From Dastarcus helophoroides (Eukaryota > Arthropoda > Insecta > Coleoptera > Bothrideridae): a stretch of DNA of 64,000 bases. The first letter of the stretch is position 1. Each line of letters opens with the position of its first letter. The notes beneath the pieces are model-generated. The model searched no databases, was not told the DNA's origin, and saw only the letters and a list, made by a program, of their open reading frames with translations. Positions 36,501 through 46,500 of this stretch are shown here, one piece after another. The stretch lies in the NCBI GenBank assembly GCA_028583605.1, contig CM053327.1:45992059-46056058 (forward strand), read 5' to 3'. The translations under genes and the position numbers were made by a program.

Positions 36501-39447
36501 ATAATATTACTTTGAAATAAGACTACTTTGAAATAAGATAACTTTGAAATAAGACTACTTTGAAATAAGACTACTTTGAAATAAGACAACTTTGAAATAA
36601 GACTACATTGAAAAAAGACAACTTTGAAATACGACAATTTTGAAATAAGACTATTTTGAAATGAGACCATTTCAGAAGAAGACGGTTTTAGGTCTCTCAA
36701 ATCAACCATTACCTGGACCTTTCCCAAGTCTACGGAAACGATGAAGCCACCATGCGACAACTAAGAGAATTCAAGGGTGGAAGACTAAGGTCCGAAATTC
36801 GCGACAACAGAGAATGGTTGCCACGTCATCCCAATGCGTCACAAGTTTGTCAATCCAGAACGCAGAAGATGCACTGTTACATCGCCGGGGATCCACGAGT
36901 TAATTTGAACACTCAGTTAACTTTGGTGCACGTTATTTTCCTTCGCGAGCACAATAGATTAGCGAGGGCTCTGTCGAAGATCAACCCTCATTGGAACGAT
37001 GAGACTCTCTTTCAAGAAGCAAGAAGAATCTTGAACGCTCAGTATCTACAGATAACTTACTACGAATGGCTACCGATTTTCCTTGGTTGGGAAAACTCCC
37101 TACGTAGGAAACTCATCTACAAAACTAAGGGATACATTCAGGATTATTCACCTTATGTCGATCCTAGAATTTCCAATGAATTTGCCACGGCTGCGTTTAG
37201 GTACTTCCACTCGCTAATAGCTGGTTTTTCTAAGTAAGTTGATTTTTTTTGTATTTCCAAAGATGATAAAAGATGAGATTCCGTTGTGACCTCATTTTAG
37301 TTTGGTTGGCGAAGACAGAAAAACGTACGATCGCATTCGGATGAGCGATTACATGAACCAGGCGACTGTTTTAGAGCTGGGTAAAAATTTTGATGGTCTA
37401 ACTAGAGGGCTTACCACTCAGCCTCAGATGGAGGCTGATATGTACCACGATAACGAGGTGAGCGATTTCATTTTGACAGAGAAAGCAAAATATTTTTTAA
37501 TCATTAGAAGAGTTTCCTCTTTATATGGTTGACATACTGATTTAGTGTGCTCTGTTAGTCCTGTTTTTCACTTGTGAAAAGTTTCGCTTCTGCTATGGTG
37601 GACATACGGAGAAACCGTGTTCGTCTGTTTTAAATCTTTTTTTTTTCAGTTCACAGTCTCTGCAGATGAGTTTCGCTTCTGATATGGTTGACATACATAG
37701 TGTTTGTACTCCTTTGTATTGACTGGAGTCCACAGTCTTTGCAGATGGGTTTCGCTTCTGATATGGTTGACTTATATAGTGCTTGTACTCCTTTGTATTG
37801 ACTGGAGTCCACAGTCTTTGCAAATGGGTTTCGCTTCTGATATGGTTGACATCACAGTACTTGTACTCTTTTGTATTGACTGCATTTCTTCACTACTGCT
37901 CTTTGTGTTACTTTCGCTTCGAAAGGATTTCACTTCTGATATGGTCGACATACATAGTGTTTGTACTCCTTTGTATTGACTGGAGTCCACAGTCTTTGCA
38001 GATGGGTTTCGCTTCTGATATGGTTGACATACATAGTGCTTGTACTCCTTTGTATTGACTGGAGTCCACAGTCTTTGCAGATGGGTTTCGCTTCTGATAT
38101 GGTTGACATCACAATACTTGTACTCTTTTGTATTGACTGCATTTCTTCGCTACTGCTCTTTGTGTTACTTTCGCTTCGAAAGGATTTCACTTCTGGTATG
38201 GTTGACATACTGAGTTACTCTGTTCGTTTGTCTTGAATTTATTTTTTAATTTAATTCACTCGCAAAGGGCAACCCCATTATGCCTTCAGAGCATCACGAG
38301 TAGAATGCACAAACCATATTACATGGCGATGAACCGCCTTCTTAAACAAGAATAGGGGAAAATTTCGTTTAGCAACGAATTCCACAGCTTGGAAGTTCTC
38401 CAGAAAAAAGAGCTTCATAAGGTTTTCCCCTCTTTCCCCAAGGAAATATGGCGAGCGAAACATCAAACAGTTTTAGTCATTCCTTAACACTTTCCAATCC
38501 TCCAAGAATTAAAACAAAACCTCCCAACTTTTATCTGGACCCGATATTTCGAAAGATTAATTCTAAATTCGATATTTCCACTACCCTATTTTAAAATATC
38601 GAGCGTTTAATAGTTTCCGGTTTAATATCCTTTTCAAAATTAGTGTTATGATTTTGATGTTCATCTAGATGAGGAAAAAGTGTTCTAATTCCCCAGATTA
38701 TCAAATAACTCATCGATATTTTCTAGATCACATTATACTTGGAGAAAAATCTTACTAGGAATGCACAATTCGGAAATGATTTAAAGGCCATCGATATACA
38801 ACGTAACAGGGACCATGGTTTCGCCCCCTATAACGAGTACCGACGTCTATGTGGGCTTCCAAGAGCAAAAACTTTTTCTGATTTTGGGGATGTCATATCA
38901 GCAGATGTAAGTGGTCAAAGTGTGCATCCTTAAGATTCAAGCAGGAAGATTTTAGATGATACAAAAATTGAAGACATTTTATGAACATCCAGACGATGTT
39001 GAACTGACCGTAGCCGGTACTATGGAAACTCACGTACCAGGGACATTAGCTGGTCCAACTTTCCTCTGTCTATTAACAGATCAGTTTTATCGCAGTAGAG
39101 TCGGTGATAGATTTTGGTTTGAGAGTGGAAGTCCTGGAATTAAGTTTACTTTAAGTAAGTAACAATTTACAGCATTACCTGCAATTAATTTTTAATTTCG
39201 TAGATCAACTAAACGAAATAAGGAAATTCACTTTTGGTAAAATGCTTTGTAACAATGGTGACAATATTAAGCTGATGCAACCAAGAGTCTTCGAGCTTTT
39301 ATCTCGAAAGTGAGTCGTCGCTGCGTATATTGCAATAAGAAAAAGTTTGAGACTATTAATTTCAGCAATACATTGGTACCTTGCGAATCGTTGCCTTCCA
39401 TTAATTTACTATACTGGAAAGAAGAACCTTTGAAAAAAATTGCGTAG
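30591..39447 (+). CDS. PX2: secreted animal haem peroxidase, 10 exons, 650 aa
   Basis: Exons: 30591-30706, 31536-31735, 31785-31958, 33530-33726, 36692-37233, 37301-37457, 38727-38906, 38956-39154, 39204-39309 and 39366-39447. They join in frame. The leader WVQLSLILLVFANG implies secretion. Conserved parts: GQYLSHDMS (distal His153), NHYLDLSQVYG, catalytic Arg298 in GDPRVN, REHNRLA, proximal His402 in AAFRYFHSL, QRNRDHG and GDRFWFE. The myeloperoxidase haem-ester positions are Ser152 and an amide-type residue after the catalytic Arg (RVNLN), so no acidic residue is present. Unlike its three paralogues it has no intron inside the AG/GD codon of the CYIAGDPR region, so its fifth exon is a fusion of two. 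Intron 3 carries a LINE, intron 4 is a minisatellite, and intron 6 a higher-order repeat. It ends soon after the last Cys and lacks the Gly-rich tail of PX1. Confidence 0.9.
30707..31535. other. PX2 intron 1 with a short hairpin element (31341-31432)
   Basis: AT-rich intron. ttctttcgggattggaccgt at 31341 is the near-inverse of acacggtccaatcccagaaa at 31411, with a 48-base loop, a MITE-like foldback. A 91-codon open frame at 31014-31289 has no recognisable domain and lies wholly in the intron. Confidence 0.6.
32090..33375 (+). mobile_element. 5'-truncated Jockey-type LINE in PX2 intron 3
   Basis: Broken reverse transcriptase reading: GEARIVALDISKAFDRVWH at about 32225-32285, the catalytic YADDS block near 32485-32500, then [31 protein letters not shown], and a 3' end of the form gtgagtggattata at about 33360-33375. 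Stops and frame changes separate the parts, so it is dead. Same orientation as the host gene. Confidence 0.85.
33765..36665 (+). repeat. 16-bp minisatellite filling PX2 intron 4 (about 180 copies)
   Basis: The unit is gactactttgaaataa, with recurring variants gacaactttgaaataa and gactactttcaaataagata. The array spans about 2.9 kb. It begins about 40 bases after the donor site (33727) and stops about 25 bases before the acceptor (36691), so the intron is essentially one array. Variants are interspersed in longer patterns (for example a block around 36020-36130 recurs at 36185-36300), which shows secondary duplication. No interruption by other elements. Confidence 0.95.
37520..38235 (+). repeat. 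Higher-order tandem repeat (about 77-bp and 257-bp periods) in PX2 intron 6
   Basis: Short units contain gtttcgcttctgatatggtt, tactcctttgtattgactgg and agtccacagtctttgca. Every third unit has a different segment (gcatttcttc-ctactgctct, then ttcgcttcgaaaggatttca), which recurs near 37880 and 38140, giving a period of about 257. Several long open frames on both strands here are products of the repeat, not genes. Confidence 0.85.
38236..38500 (-). mobile_element. LINE 3'-end fragment in PX2 intron 6
   Basis: On the minus strand, a 3' terminal piece of the same Jockey-type family: ttaattcactcgcaaagggc, accccattatgcc and atggcgatgaaccgccttct. It includes a segment (cctctttccccaaggaaata) also found in the copy at 44215. 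Dead fragment. Confidence 0.8.
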
Positions 39448-40146
39448 ATTTAGTATCTGTTTAACCAGGGTTGCATAAAGTGAGCTAGTGATATCAAGAA
39501 TTTGTATGGCGAGAGTTTGGAATTTAGCATGGATATAATTTGGAATTACGCCACTAAGGGGGTGTTTAGCTTCAGCACAACGAGACTTTCGACCTATTTT
39601 AAGTTAACTTGAAAGTTCTCTTTATCAGACAAACATTTCAAAGTTTCCAAAACAAAATATTTTGTTATTAATAATTTTACAATTAGCAGAAGAACAAAAA
39701 CTTTTTTTGTGGTTGAAAACTGAAGTAAATGTATTAATGTGTATTCAGATCCAATTTAATTTAATCCAGATCTTAGTTTAAAGAAACTAGGTTAGGTAGA
39801 CTTTTGCAAATAAGAGCTTAAATATATGTTATTCATTTAAATGTTTCCTTCTTCCAATAAAAACGACATTTATGGGTATATATTCATGAAAGTGATTTTT
39901 CCTTGTAAACATTCTCGCAGTTTATACCACTAGGAAATATATGTATATGTATGATTTTTAATTGTTTTATTGTTTAATGTTTGCAAAGCCTAAATTCCAT
40001 CTTTATTGACAAAACGTATTTGGAAAGTATTTAAATCCTAATGACACATTTTTTTTAAGTATACATTTAACTTCGGATATAACGAACTCCGCATATTACT
40101 AGGAATGCAAACGATAGTTCGATGTTTTGAAAACATCGATGTATGT

Positions 40147-40305
40147 TTTTTCAATTTATTTAACATTTCTTCGGCCCAGTTTGGAAATATTTAAATTTTT
40201 ATGGTTTGTTGACAATTTTCTAAACAGTTTTTGAAATTGTCAACAAACCATAAAAATTTAAATATTTCCAAACTGGGCCGAAGAAATGTTAAATAAATTG
40301 AAAAA
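40147..40305. repeat. Long near-perfect hairpin, arms about 72 bp
   Basis: ttcaatttatttaacatttc ... gacaattt is followed, after a loop of about 15 bases, by its exact-looking reverse complement, ending gaaatgttaaataaattgaa. The centre includes cggcccagtttggaaatatt and its inverse. I see no target duplication and no other copy in the window. Confidence 0.9.
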
Positions 40306-41814
40306 AAAAACATAATATTTCCGGTCAATAAGGGTCTACTATGAAGAATCGATGTATGGTTTATAAACTTAAAATTTCAATTTTATAACCAAACTATTCG
40401 ACTTTTTAGGAACACCTGAGTATTTTTTTAAAAAAGATTTAAAAAATTACAAATTGCAAGAAAATACTTAACGTTTTATTTTGACACTATTGGAATTTCA
40501 ACTTTTTCGAAATTTGATAAATAATTTAAAATTTTTCAGTTATAATTTTAACTTCCAAGTCATCCTGCAATAGTATGCGTTAAAAATGATAATTTCGAAA
40601 TTTGGAGAAAAAAGTGGGATACAAAAATTTGTAGAAATTATTATTACTACTGGACAAAATGAAACAATTTCGAAAAATTTAAAATGCTTCAAAAAATTCA
40701 GAAACTTTAGTTGTAACTAAACATTTCAATAATTTGAGAAAAATTCGAGTTTTTCAAAAACTTTTTCTCAAATTTTATTTTCGGTTTTGAATTAGTGTAA
40801 TGTTTTTATTCAATTTACCACGTCACACTTTTTGGTTTTTAAATTTGAACTTTCGATTTTGTTTCCGAAATTGTGTAAAAAAACGTTTTTCGAAATTTCA
40901 AAATTTAAGCCAAAATCTGGAAGTAAATGAGTCAACAATTTGGAGATTAAAATCGAAATCTTTAAAAATAATGGCCGAACCTCCAGGAAAAATCTTTGTA
41001 AAAATTTTATAATTTAGAAAAAATATACCTCTTCAGAAAAAATCAAGATTTCTATCCTAAAGCCGAAAAATTTACAAAATTTCGATGTTAAAATTGGAAG
41101 TTTTGGGAAAAATTATAAAGATATTAACGAAAAAAAAATCTCAAACTTAATCCCAAAATTGCGATTTCTTTGAAAGATTTGTAATTTTCAAATTTCGACT
41201 TTGTCTACAAATTTTGAAGTTGTTAGCCAAATTTCGAGTTCAAAGTCTAAATTTTAGAAATGACAGTTCACATTTGAATTCTTATGATTGAAATTCTAAC
41301 AAAAAATCGAAATCGAGCTGAGTTTAGCGGGAAAAAATTTGGCGATCAAACTCGAAATGTTTTGACAAAAAAAAAACAAAATGTCGTTATCAACGTTCTG
41401 ATTTCGAGGAAAGAATCGAAAAAATTTAAATTTAGACAATAAAATTAAGGAGTTGAGGAAACTTTTCAATTTTCTGAAAAAAAAATCAAAGTTTAAGGAT
41501 AATTAAATTTTTTTTTAATTTTGATTTTCTATTTTGTGTCATTTTGAGAAAAAAATGATTTTTTTTTTCGAATTTGGGCGGGTTTGTCAGAATTGGTCCT
41601 TGGTAAAGGAATTGTGTATTCGAGAAGGTGTAAAAGCACTGTTCTAGAGCTTGTTTTAAAAAAATCTTGAAAAATGCAAGAAATTTCGCTTCTTGTTAAT
41701 TTTCTGAAAGAAATCTTGCGTTTGCTAAAATAACTTCTTGTTTGGGTTTTCCTTACTAACTTCTTGTCTTGTTCTTGCTTCTAATGCACCGACCAATAGT
41801 CCTTGTTCTTGCTT

Positions 41815-42610
41815 CTAATGCACAGACCAATAGGTTTGAACATTTATTAGATTCGAAGTTTGGAAACCAAATACCGGTTTCGATGTAGTTAGATCTCGTC
41901 AGTTTGGTATATCCAACTCGAATGTCCGACAGATAAGTACTAAAACATTCACAGACGTCAAGCGAGTGACTCTTAGTACTACCACCTATTGGTCCATAGA
42001 GAAACTATGGCCATCGCCACCAATGTCGTATGCAAGTAGAATGCAACCTAGACTACAAATTCATGCAGCCCTCCAGGCGGCGTGTATAGTGAATCATAGG
42101 TAGCTGAACTACCAACAGTTGAAACACTGCCATCTAGCGAAGCGGTTGCTCTCTAGGAAAAAGTTCCCAAAAGACAAGGATTCTACTGCACAGACCAATA
42201 GGTTTGAACATTTATCAAATTCGAATTTTGGAAACCAAATACCCATTTCGATCTCCTCAGTTTGGTATGTCCAACTCGAATGCTAACAAATGTTTCGACA
42301 AGTAAGTACTAAAGAATTCACGGACGTCAAGCCTATGACTTCTTAGTACTACCATCACCTATTGGTCCATAGAGAAACTATGGCCATGGCCAACAATGTC
42401 GTATGCAACCTAGACTACAAATTCATGCAGCCCTCCAGGCGGCGTGTATAGTGAATCATAGGTTGCTGAATTACCAACAGTTGAAACACTGCCACCTAGC
42501 GAAAAGGTTGCTCTCTAGGAAAGTTCCCAGAAGACAAGGATTCTAATGCACAGACCAATAGGTTTGAACATTTATTAGATTCGAAGTTTGGAAACCAAAT
42601 ACGGGTTTCG
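41815..42610. repeat. Tandem family A foldback repeats (period about 360 bp)
   Basis: The start block cacagaccaataggtttg occurs at 41821, 42189 and 42549, so two full units and part of a third lie head to tail. Each unit contains cagtttggtat(a/g)tccaact, ctattggtccatagagaaac, gcagccctccaggcggcgtg and gttgaaacactgcc. This is the only tandem arrangement of the family in the window. Confidence 0.85.
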
Positions 42611-42734
42611 ATCTTGTTCTTGCTCACAAATTTCTTGTCTTGTACTTGCAGCAAGAACAAGACATAAGAACCAGGAAAAGCAAGACAAGAACAAGAAAAA
42701 GCAGGACAGGAACAAGAAATTCCTCAAATACTAT

Positions 42735-43290
42735 TAAATAGTTTGCTTTTTCGTATGAAAATCAACTGATAGCAATAACGGTAATGTGAAATCGTGAACA
42801 GTGCGGAATATTTTTAACCAGAAGTGGATGCCAATATTAAAGACGTATTTTCCGACAAATCTTTTGAGATTTGTAAATCTATGAAGGAAATAGGTGATGC
42901 CGAAGGAAATTCTTTAAACTACGGAACCAGTAAATAAAAAAAAGTTAATACTCTCAACATACAATTTTGGTTATGTCTGAAACATGAAAATATGCAAATC
43001 ATTTAACATTAAGTGAGAACTCCGAAGAATTCGTTAAAGATTTCGCATTTTTTCGCATGAAATGATGATGATAATTAACCGTAGCAATAAGGGTAATGCA
43101 AAATCACGAACAGTACAGTATATTTTAATCAGAAATGGATGCAATTAATTAATATTAAAGATTTATTTCCAAAAAAAACCTTCCAAGGGTTCGGAATCTA
43201 TGAGGGAAACAGGTGGTGCCGAAGGAAATTCATTGAGCTACGAAACCGGCAAATAAAAAGAAAATAATCAATACTACCAACACACAATCT
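42735..43290 (+). repeat. Diverged duplication upstream of PX3 (42735-42975 and 43045-43290)
   Basis: The two segments share agcaataa(c/g)ggtaatg, gaacagt(g/a)c, tatgaggga-like and tgccgaaggaaatt blocks in the same order, then an A-rich end. Their similarity is moderate. The second copy ends about 245 bases before the PX3 ATG, so this is proximal upstream DNA. No frame is conserved between copies, so it is probably non-coding. Confidence 0.65.
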
Positions 43291-43535
43291 ATCATGTAAG
43301 CTCTAAGTCAATAAATATGATATTTTTTGCCGAAAAATTTAAATAAATAAATAAAGCCTTAGTAAACAGAAATATATCCGAATAAGGTAGCTGTGTTTCA
43401 TTGCCCTACATTTTATACACAAAAAATATTGTTGTTTATGAAGTATAAAATATATTTTACGTGCCTCCCCAGTAACAGTCTTAAAACTTATTCATGTTTA
43501 CATCAACTGCTTCGTTACTTTCTCGTTTCATCAAA

Positions 43536-46500
43536 ATGCTATTAATTTGGAGTGTCATTTTGTTCCATGTTATTTTCGCTAATGAACATAAAAGTGACGC
43601 GAAATCGGAAACGTTTATTTTCGATAGATTTGGAAATTCTAATGTAAAGAAGTGGTAGGTTACTAGATTTGATTTAATTAATGTTTCTGCTGCTACATCG
43701 TGTAAAATATTCGATAACTAGGCACGATTTATCTTCAAATTCGAGTACTGATCCCTTTGATACAATCGACGAGGAAGCCAAATGGTTGGGATGTGGAAGA
43801 GCACCGTTGATATGCCCCCCATCCAGATACAGATCTTATGATGGTTCATGTAATAATTTAGAGAACCCGACCCTTGGTGTCACTCATAGTAGATTTAGAA
43901 GACTTTTACCTCCGCTGTATGCTGACGGTCTGAATCCACCAGCTGATAATATCAAAATACGAATTGCTCTGTTGCAGGTATAAGCTCCATGGTTTTAGCC
44001 AAAAGCGGCAAACCTTTACCTGATGGTAGAAGCATAAGTCTATTAATTTATCCAGATGTTTACGTAGAAGATCCAAAACTGACGTTGCTAGCGATGCACT
44101 TTGGCCAGATTCTTAGCCACGATATGAGTTTTGTTGCCCGTAGTGCGATATTCGGTAGGTTCTTTGTTCGATTATCACAAAGTCAATAATAATATAAGCG
44201 AGTATCCTTTCTTTAAAAGTTTAATCCACTCGCAAAGGGTAACCCCACTATGCTTTCAAAGCACTGCGAGTAGGATGCGAAACAAAGAGAGGTGGTGATG
44301 AACCACCTTCTTAAACAAGGATAAGGAAAAATTTCGTTTAGTAACGAATTCCACAGCTTGGAAGTTCTACAGAAAAAAGTGTTTTTATATGGTTTTCCCC
44401 TCTTTCTCCAAGGATATATGGCGAGCGAAACATCAAACAGTTTTAGTCGTTCCTTGACACTTTCCAATCCCTGAAGAATTAAAACAAAACTTCCCAATCC
44501 ACTCGCAAAGGCTTTCAAAGCACTGCTTTCAAAGGACTGCTATTATGCTTTCAAAGCACTGCTATTATGCTTTCAAAGCACTGCGAGTAGGATGCGGAAA
44601 CAAGGATAGATGGCGATGAACCGCCTTCTTAAACAAGGATAGGTTGTAATTTTTGGGGAAAATTCCTTTCGGTAACAAGTTCCATAACTTAAAAGTTCTA
44701 TAAAAAAAAGAGTCTCACTGTGTCAAGCTGGACCTCACAGGAATTTGCTCTCTCCGATTGTCAAGTACGCCTCAAGAATCTTGCCCTTGGGGGGATCAAT
44801 CCTACTAGTTCCTGCGAGCATCTTCCATGATAGTACTTGTAGAAAAGAGACAAGTCACCAACCATACGCCTGTGCTCTAGTGTTTCGAGAGAATCGTTCA
44901 GACTCTCGTCATCAATTAAGCGAATCGCTCTTCTTTGAATTGAATCCAAGAGAGCTAAAAGTGTGTTTTGCGACTGAACTCCAAACATGAGAGTCACCAA
45001 CCATACGCCTCAAGAATCTAACCCTTGGGGGATCAATCCTATTAGTTCCTGCGAGCATCTTTCATGATAGTACCTTGTAGAAAAGTGACAAGTCACCAAC
45101 CATACGCCTGTGCTCTAGTTTTTCGAGAGAATCAGTCACTCTCTCGTTATCAATTAGGCGAATCGCTCAAAAGTATGTTTTGGGGCTGAACTCCAAACAT
45201 GAGAACACTATTGACTTGTGTTGCCCTAACTTGAGCTTTGTATAGTGTTAATAGCTGATGAGATGTGAAGTACTTTTTAGCTCTAAATAGAAAGCCTAGC
45301 TTCTGAGAGGCGGATTTGGCAATGGCGCGCATATGATCGTCCCAAGAGAAGTTAGTGCTCGCATTCACTCCTAGGATAGATAGATTAGATCCCATCGAAA
45401 GGATTTTACCGTCCATTAATATGTTTGTTGCATTATCCCTTGATGTTTTCTTAGAGAAAACCGCGGCCTGAGTTTTTGAAGCGTTGAAGTCGACCAAATT
45501 GTTCTTACCCCATTCCAGAATAATCTCGAGATCCCGATTAATCGTCTGTATCTGCTGTTCTCTTAGACAATCTGAAGCAGCGATAGATAATGGTTTGTCG
45601 GAGAAAAAAGATGATACAAGGTTACTATCATCTGTAGCTTCTGCTGTACCTCGCATCTCAGTTTCTTTATTCTTCTATTTTGTGTATTGTCTTGTGTTAG
45701 ATTCCTTTACTCCATGTTTTCTTCGATTTATCGTATCTATTTGACTTGAGGCCTTCCTTTTTTTTCTTCTGTTGGGGACATAACTGAATACTCGTTTTGG
45801 AATCCTTTCTTCATTTATTCTCATCATATGTCCATACCATGAACGTTGTTTTTTCTCAATTAGTTGTGTAATTGTTTCTTTTATTTCTTTGTTTCTAATA
45901 TGTTCTAAGCGGGATATTCTTATGGCTCTTCTTAGGAAATCCATTTCGGTTGTTTCAGTTTTTTTTTATTTCTCTCAATTTTCAGCATTATGATCTTCAT
46001 ATAGTAATAAATTCTTTGGTTTATTTCTTAGTTTCTAATGTGTTCTAAGGGGATACTCTTATGGCTCTTCTTAGGAAATCCATTTCGGTTGTTTCAATTT
46101 TTCTCTTATTTCTCTCGATTTCCAGCATTCTGATCCTCAAATCCTAATAGGTTCTTTCTTTTAATTCTTTGTTTTTAATGTGTTCCAAGCGGGACAATCT
46201 TATGACTCTTCTTGGGAAATTTGTTTCGGTTGTTTCAATTCTTCTCTTGTTACGGGATTTTTCCCCAGTGAAGGAGGGGTGCCTTAGTATTTATAATTTA
46301 CTAGAAATTCTCTTAAGTGCCACTATCAGACTAAGAAAAAATTTCCTTCACTATCGCCGGCTAGCGTTGGGGAAAGAGCAAGAGCTTCTTCTTGTTACAG
46401 GCTGGGAGTCGTACACCCCTGTGAGGACCCCTCGTTTGGGCCGATGTAAAAATCTATTGAGTGGAAAACTTCCCAAAAAGTGACAAGTCCGGAACTCAGG

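Larger units (their letters stand above)
39448..43535. other. PX2-PX3 intergenic region
   Basis: A candidate PX2 poly(A) signal AATAAA lies at 39856-39861. The region holds a long perfect hairpin (40147-40305), AT-rich low-complexity DNA (40310-41570) with no convincing frame, a tandem family A array (41815-42610), an aagaacaagac-type inverted patch on both sides of that array (41690-41815 and 42615-42725), and a diverged duplication (42735-43290). No gene recognised. Confidence 0.6.

Noticed and set aside
33765..36665. Array of short regular repeats that might be mistaken for CRISPR
   Set aside because: There are no unique spacers: the 16-bp units are contiguous, and the array lies in an intron of an insect gene.
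37593..38236. Several overlapping 70-90 codon open frames on both strands
   Set aside because: They follow the 77/257-bp tandem repeat and repeat with it. They lie wholly within PX2 intron 6.
38956..39162. ATG at the start of PX2 exon 8 as an independent small gene
   Set aside because: It is the in-frame continuation of PX2 after a good acceptor, with homologous exons in the three paralogues.
40310..41570. A possible decayed second copy of the AT-rich hAT-like interior
   Set aside because: The base composition is similar, but I could not find the terminal repeats or a duplication, so similarity may be only compositional.
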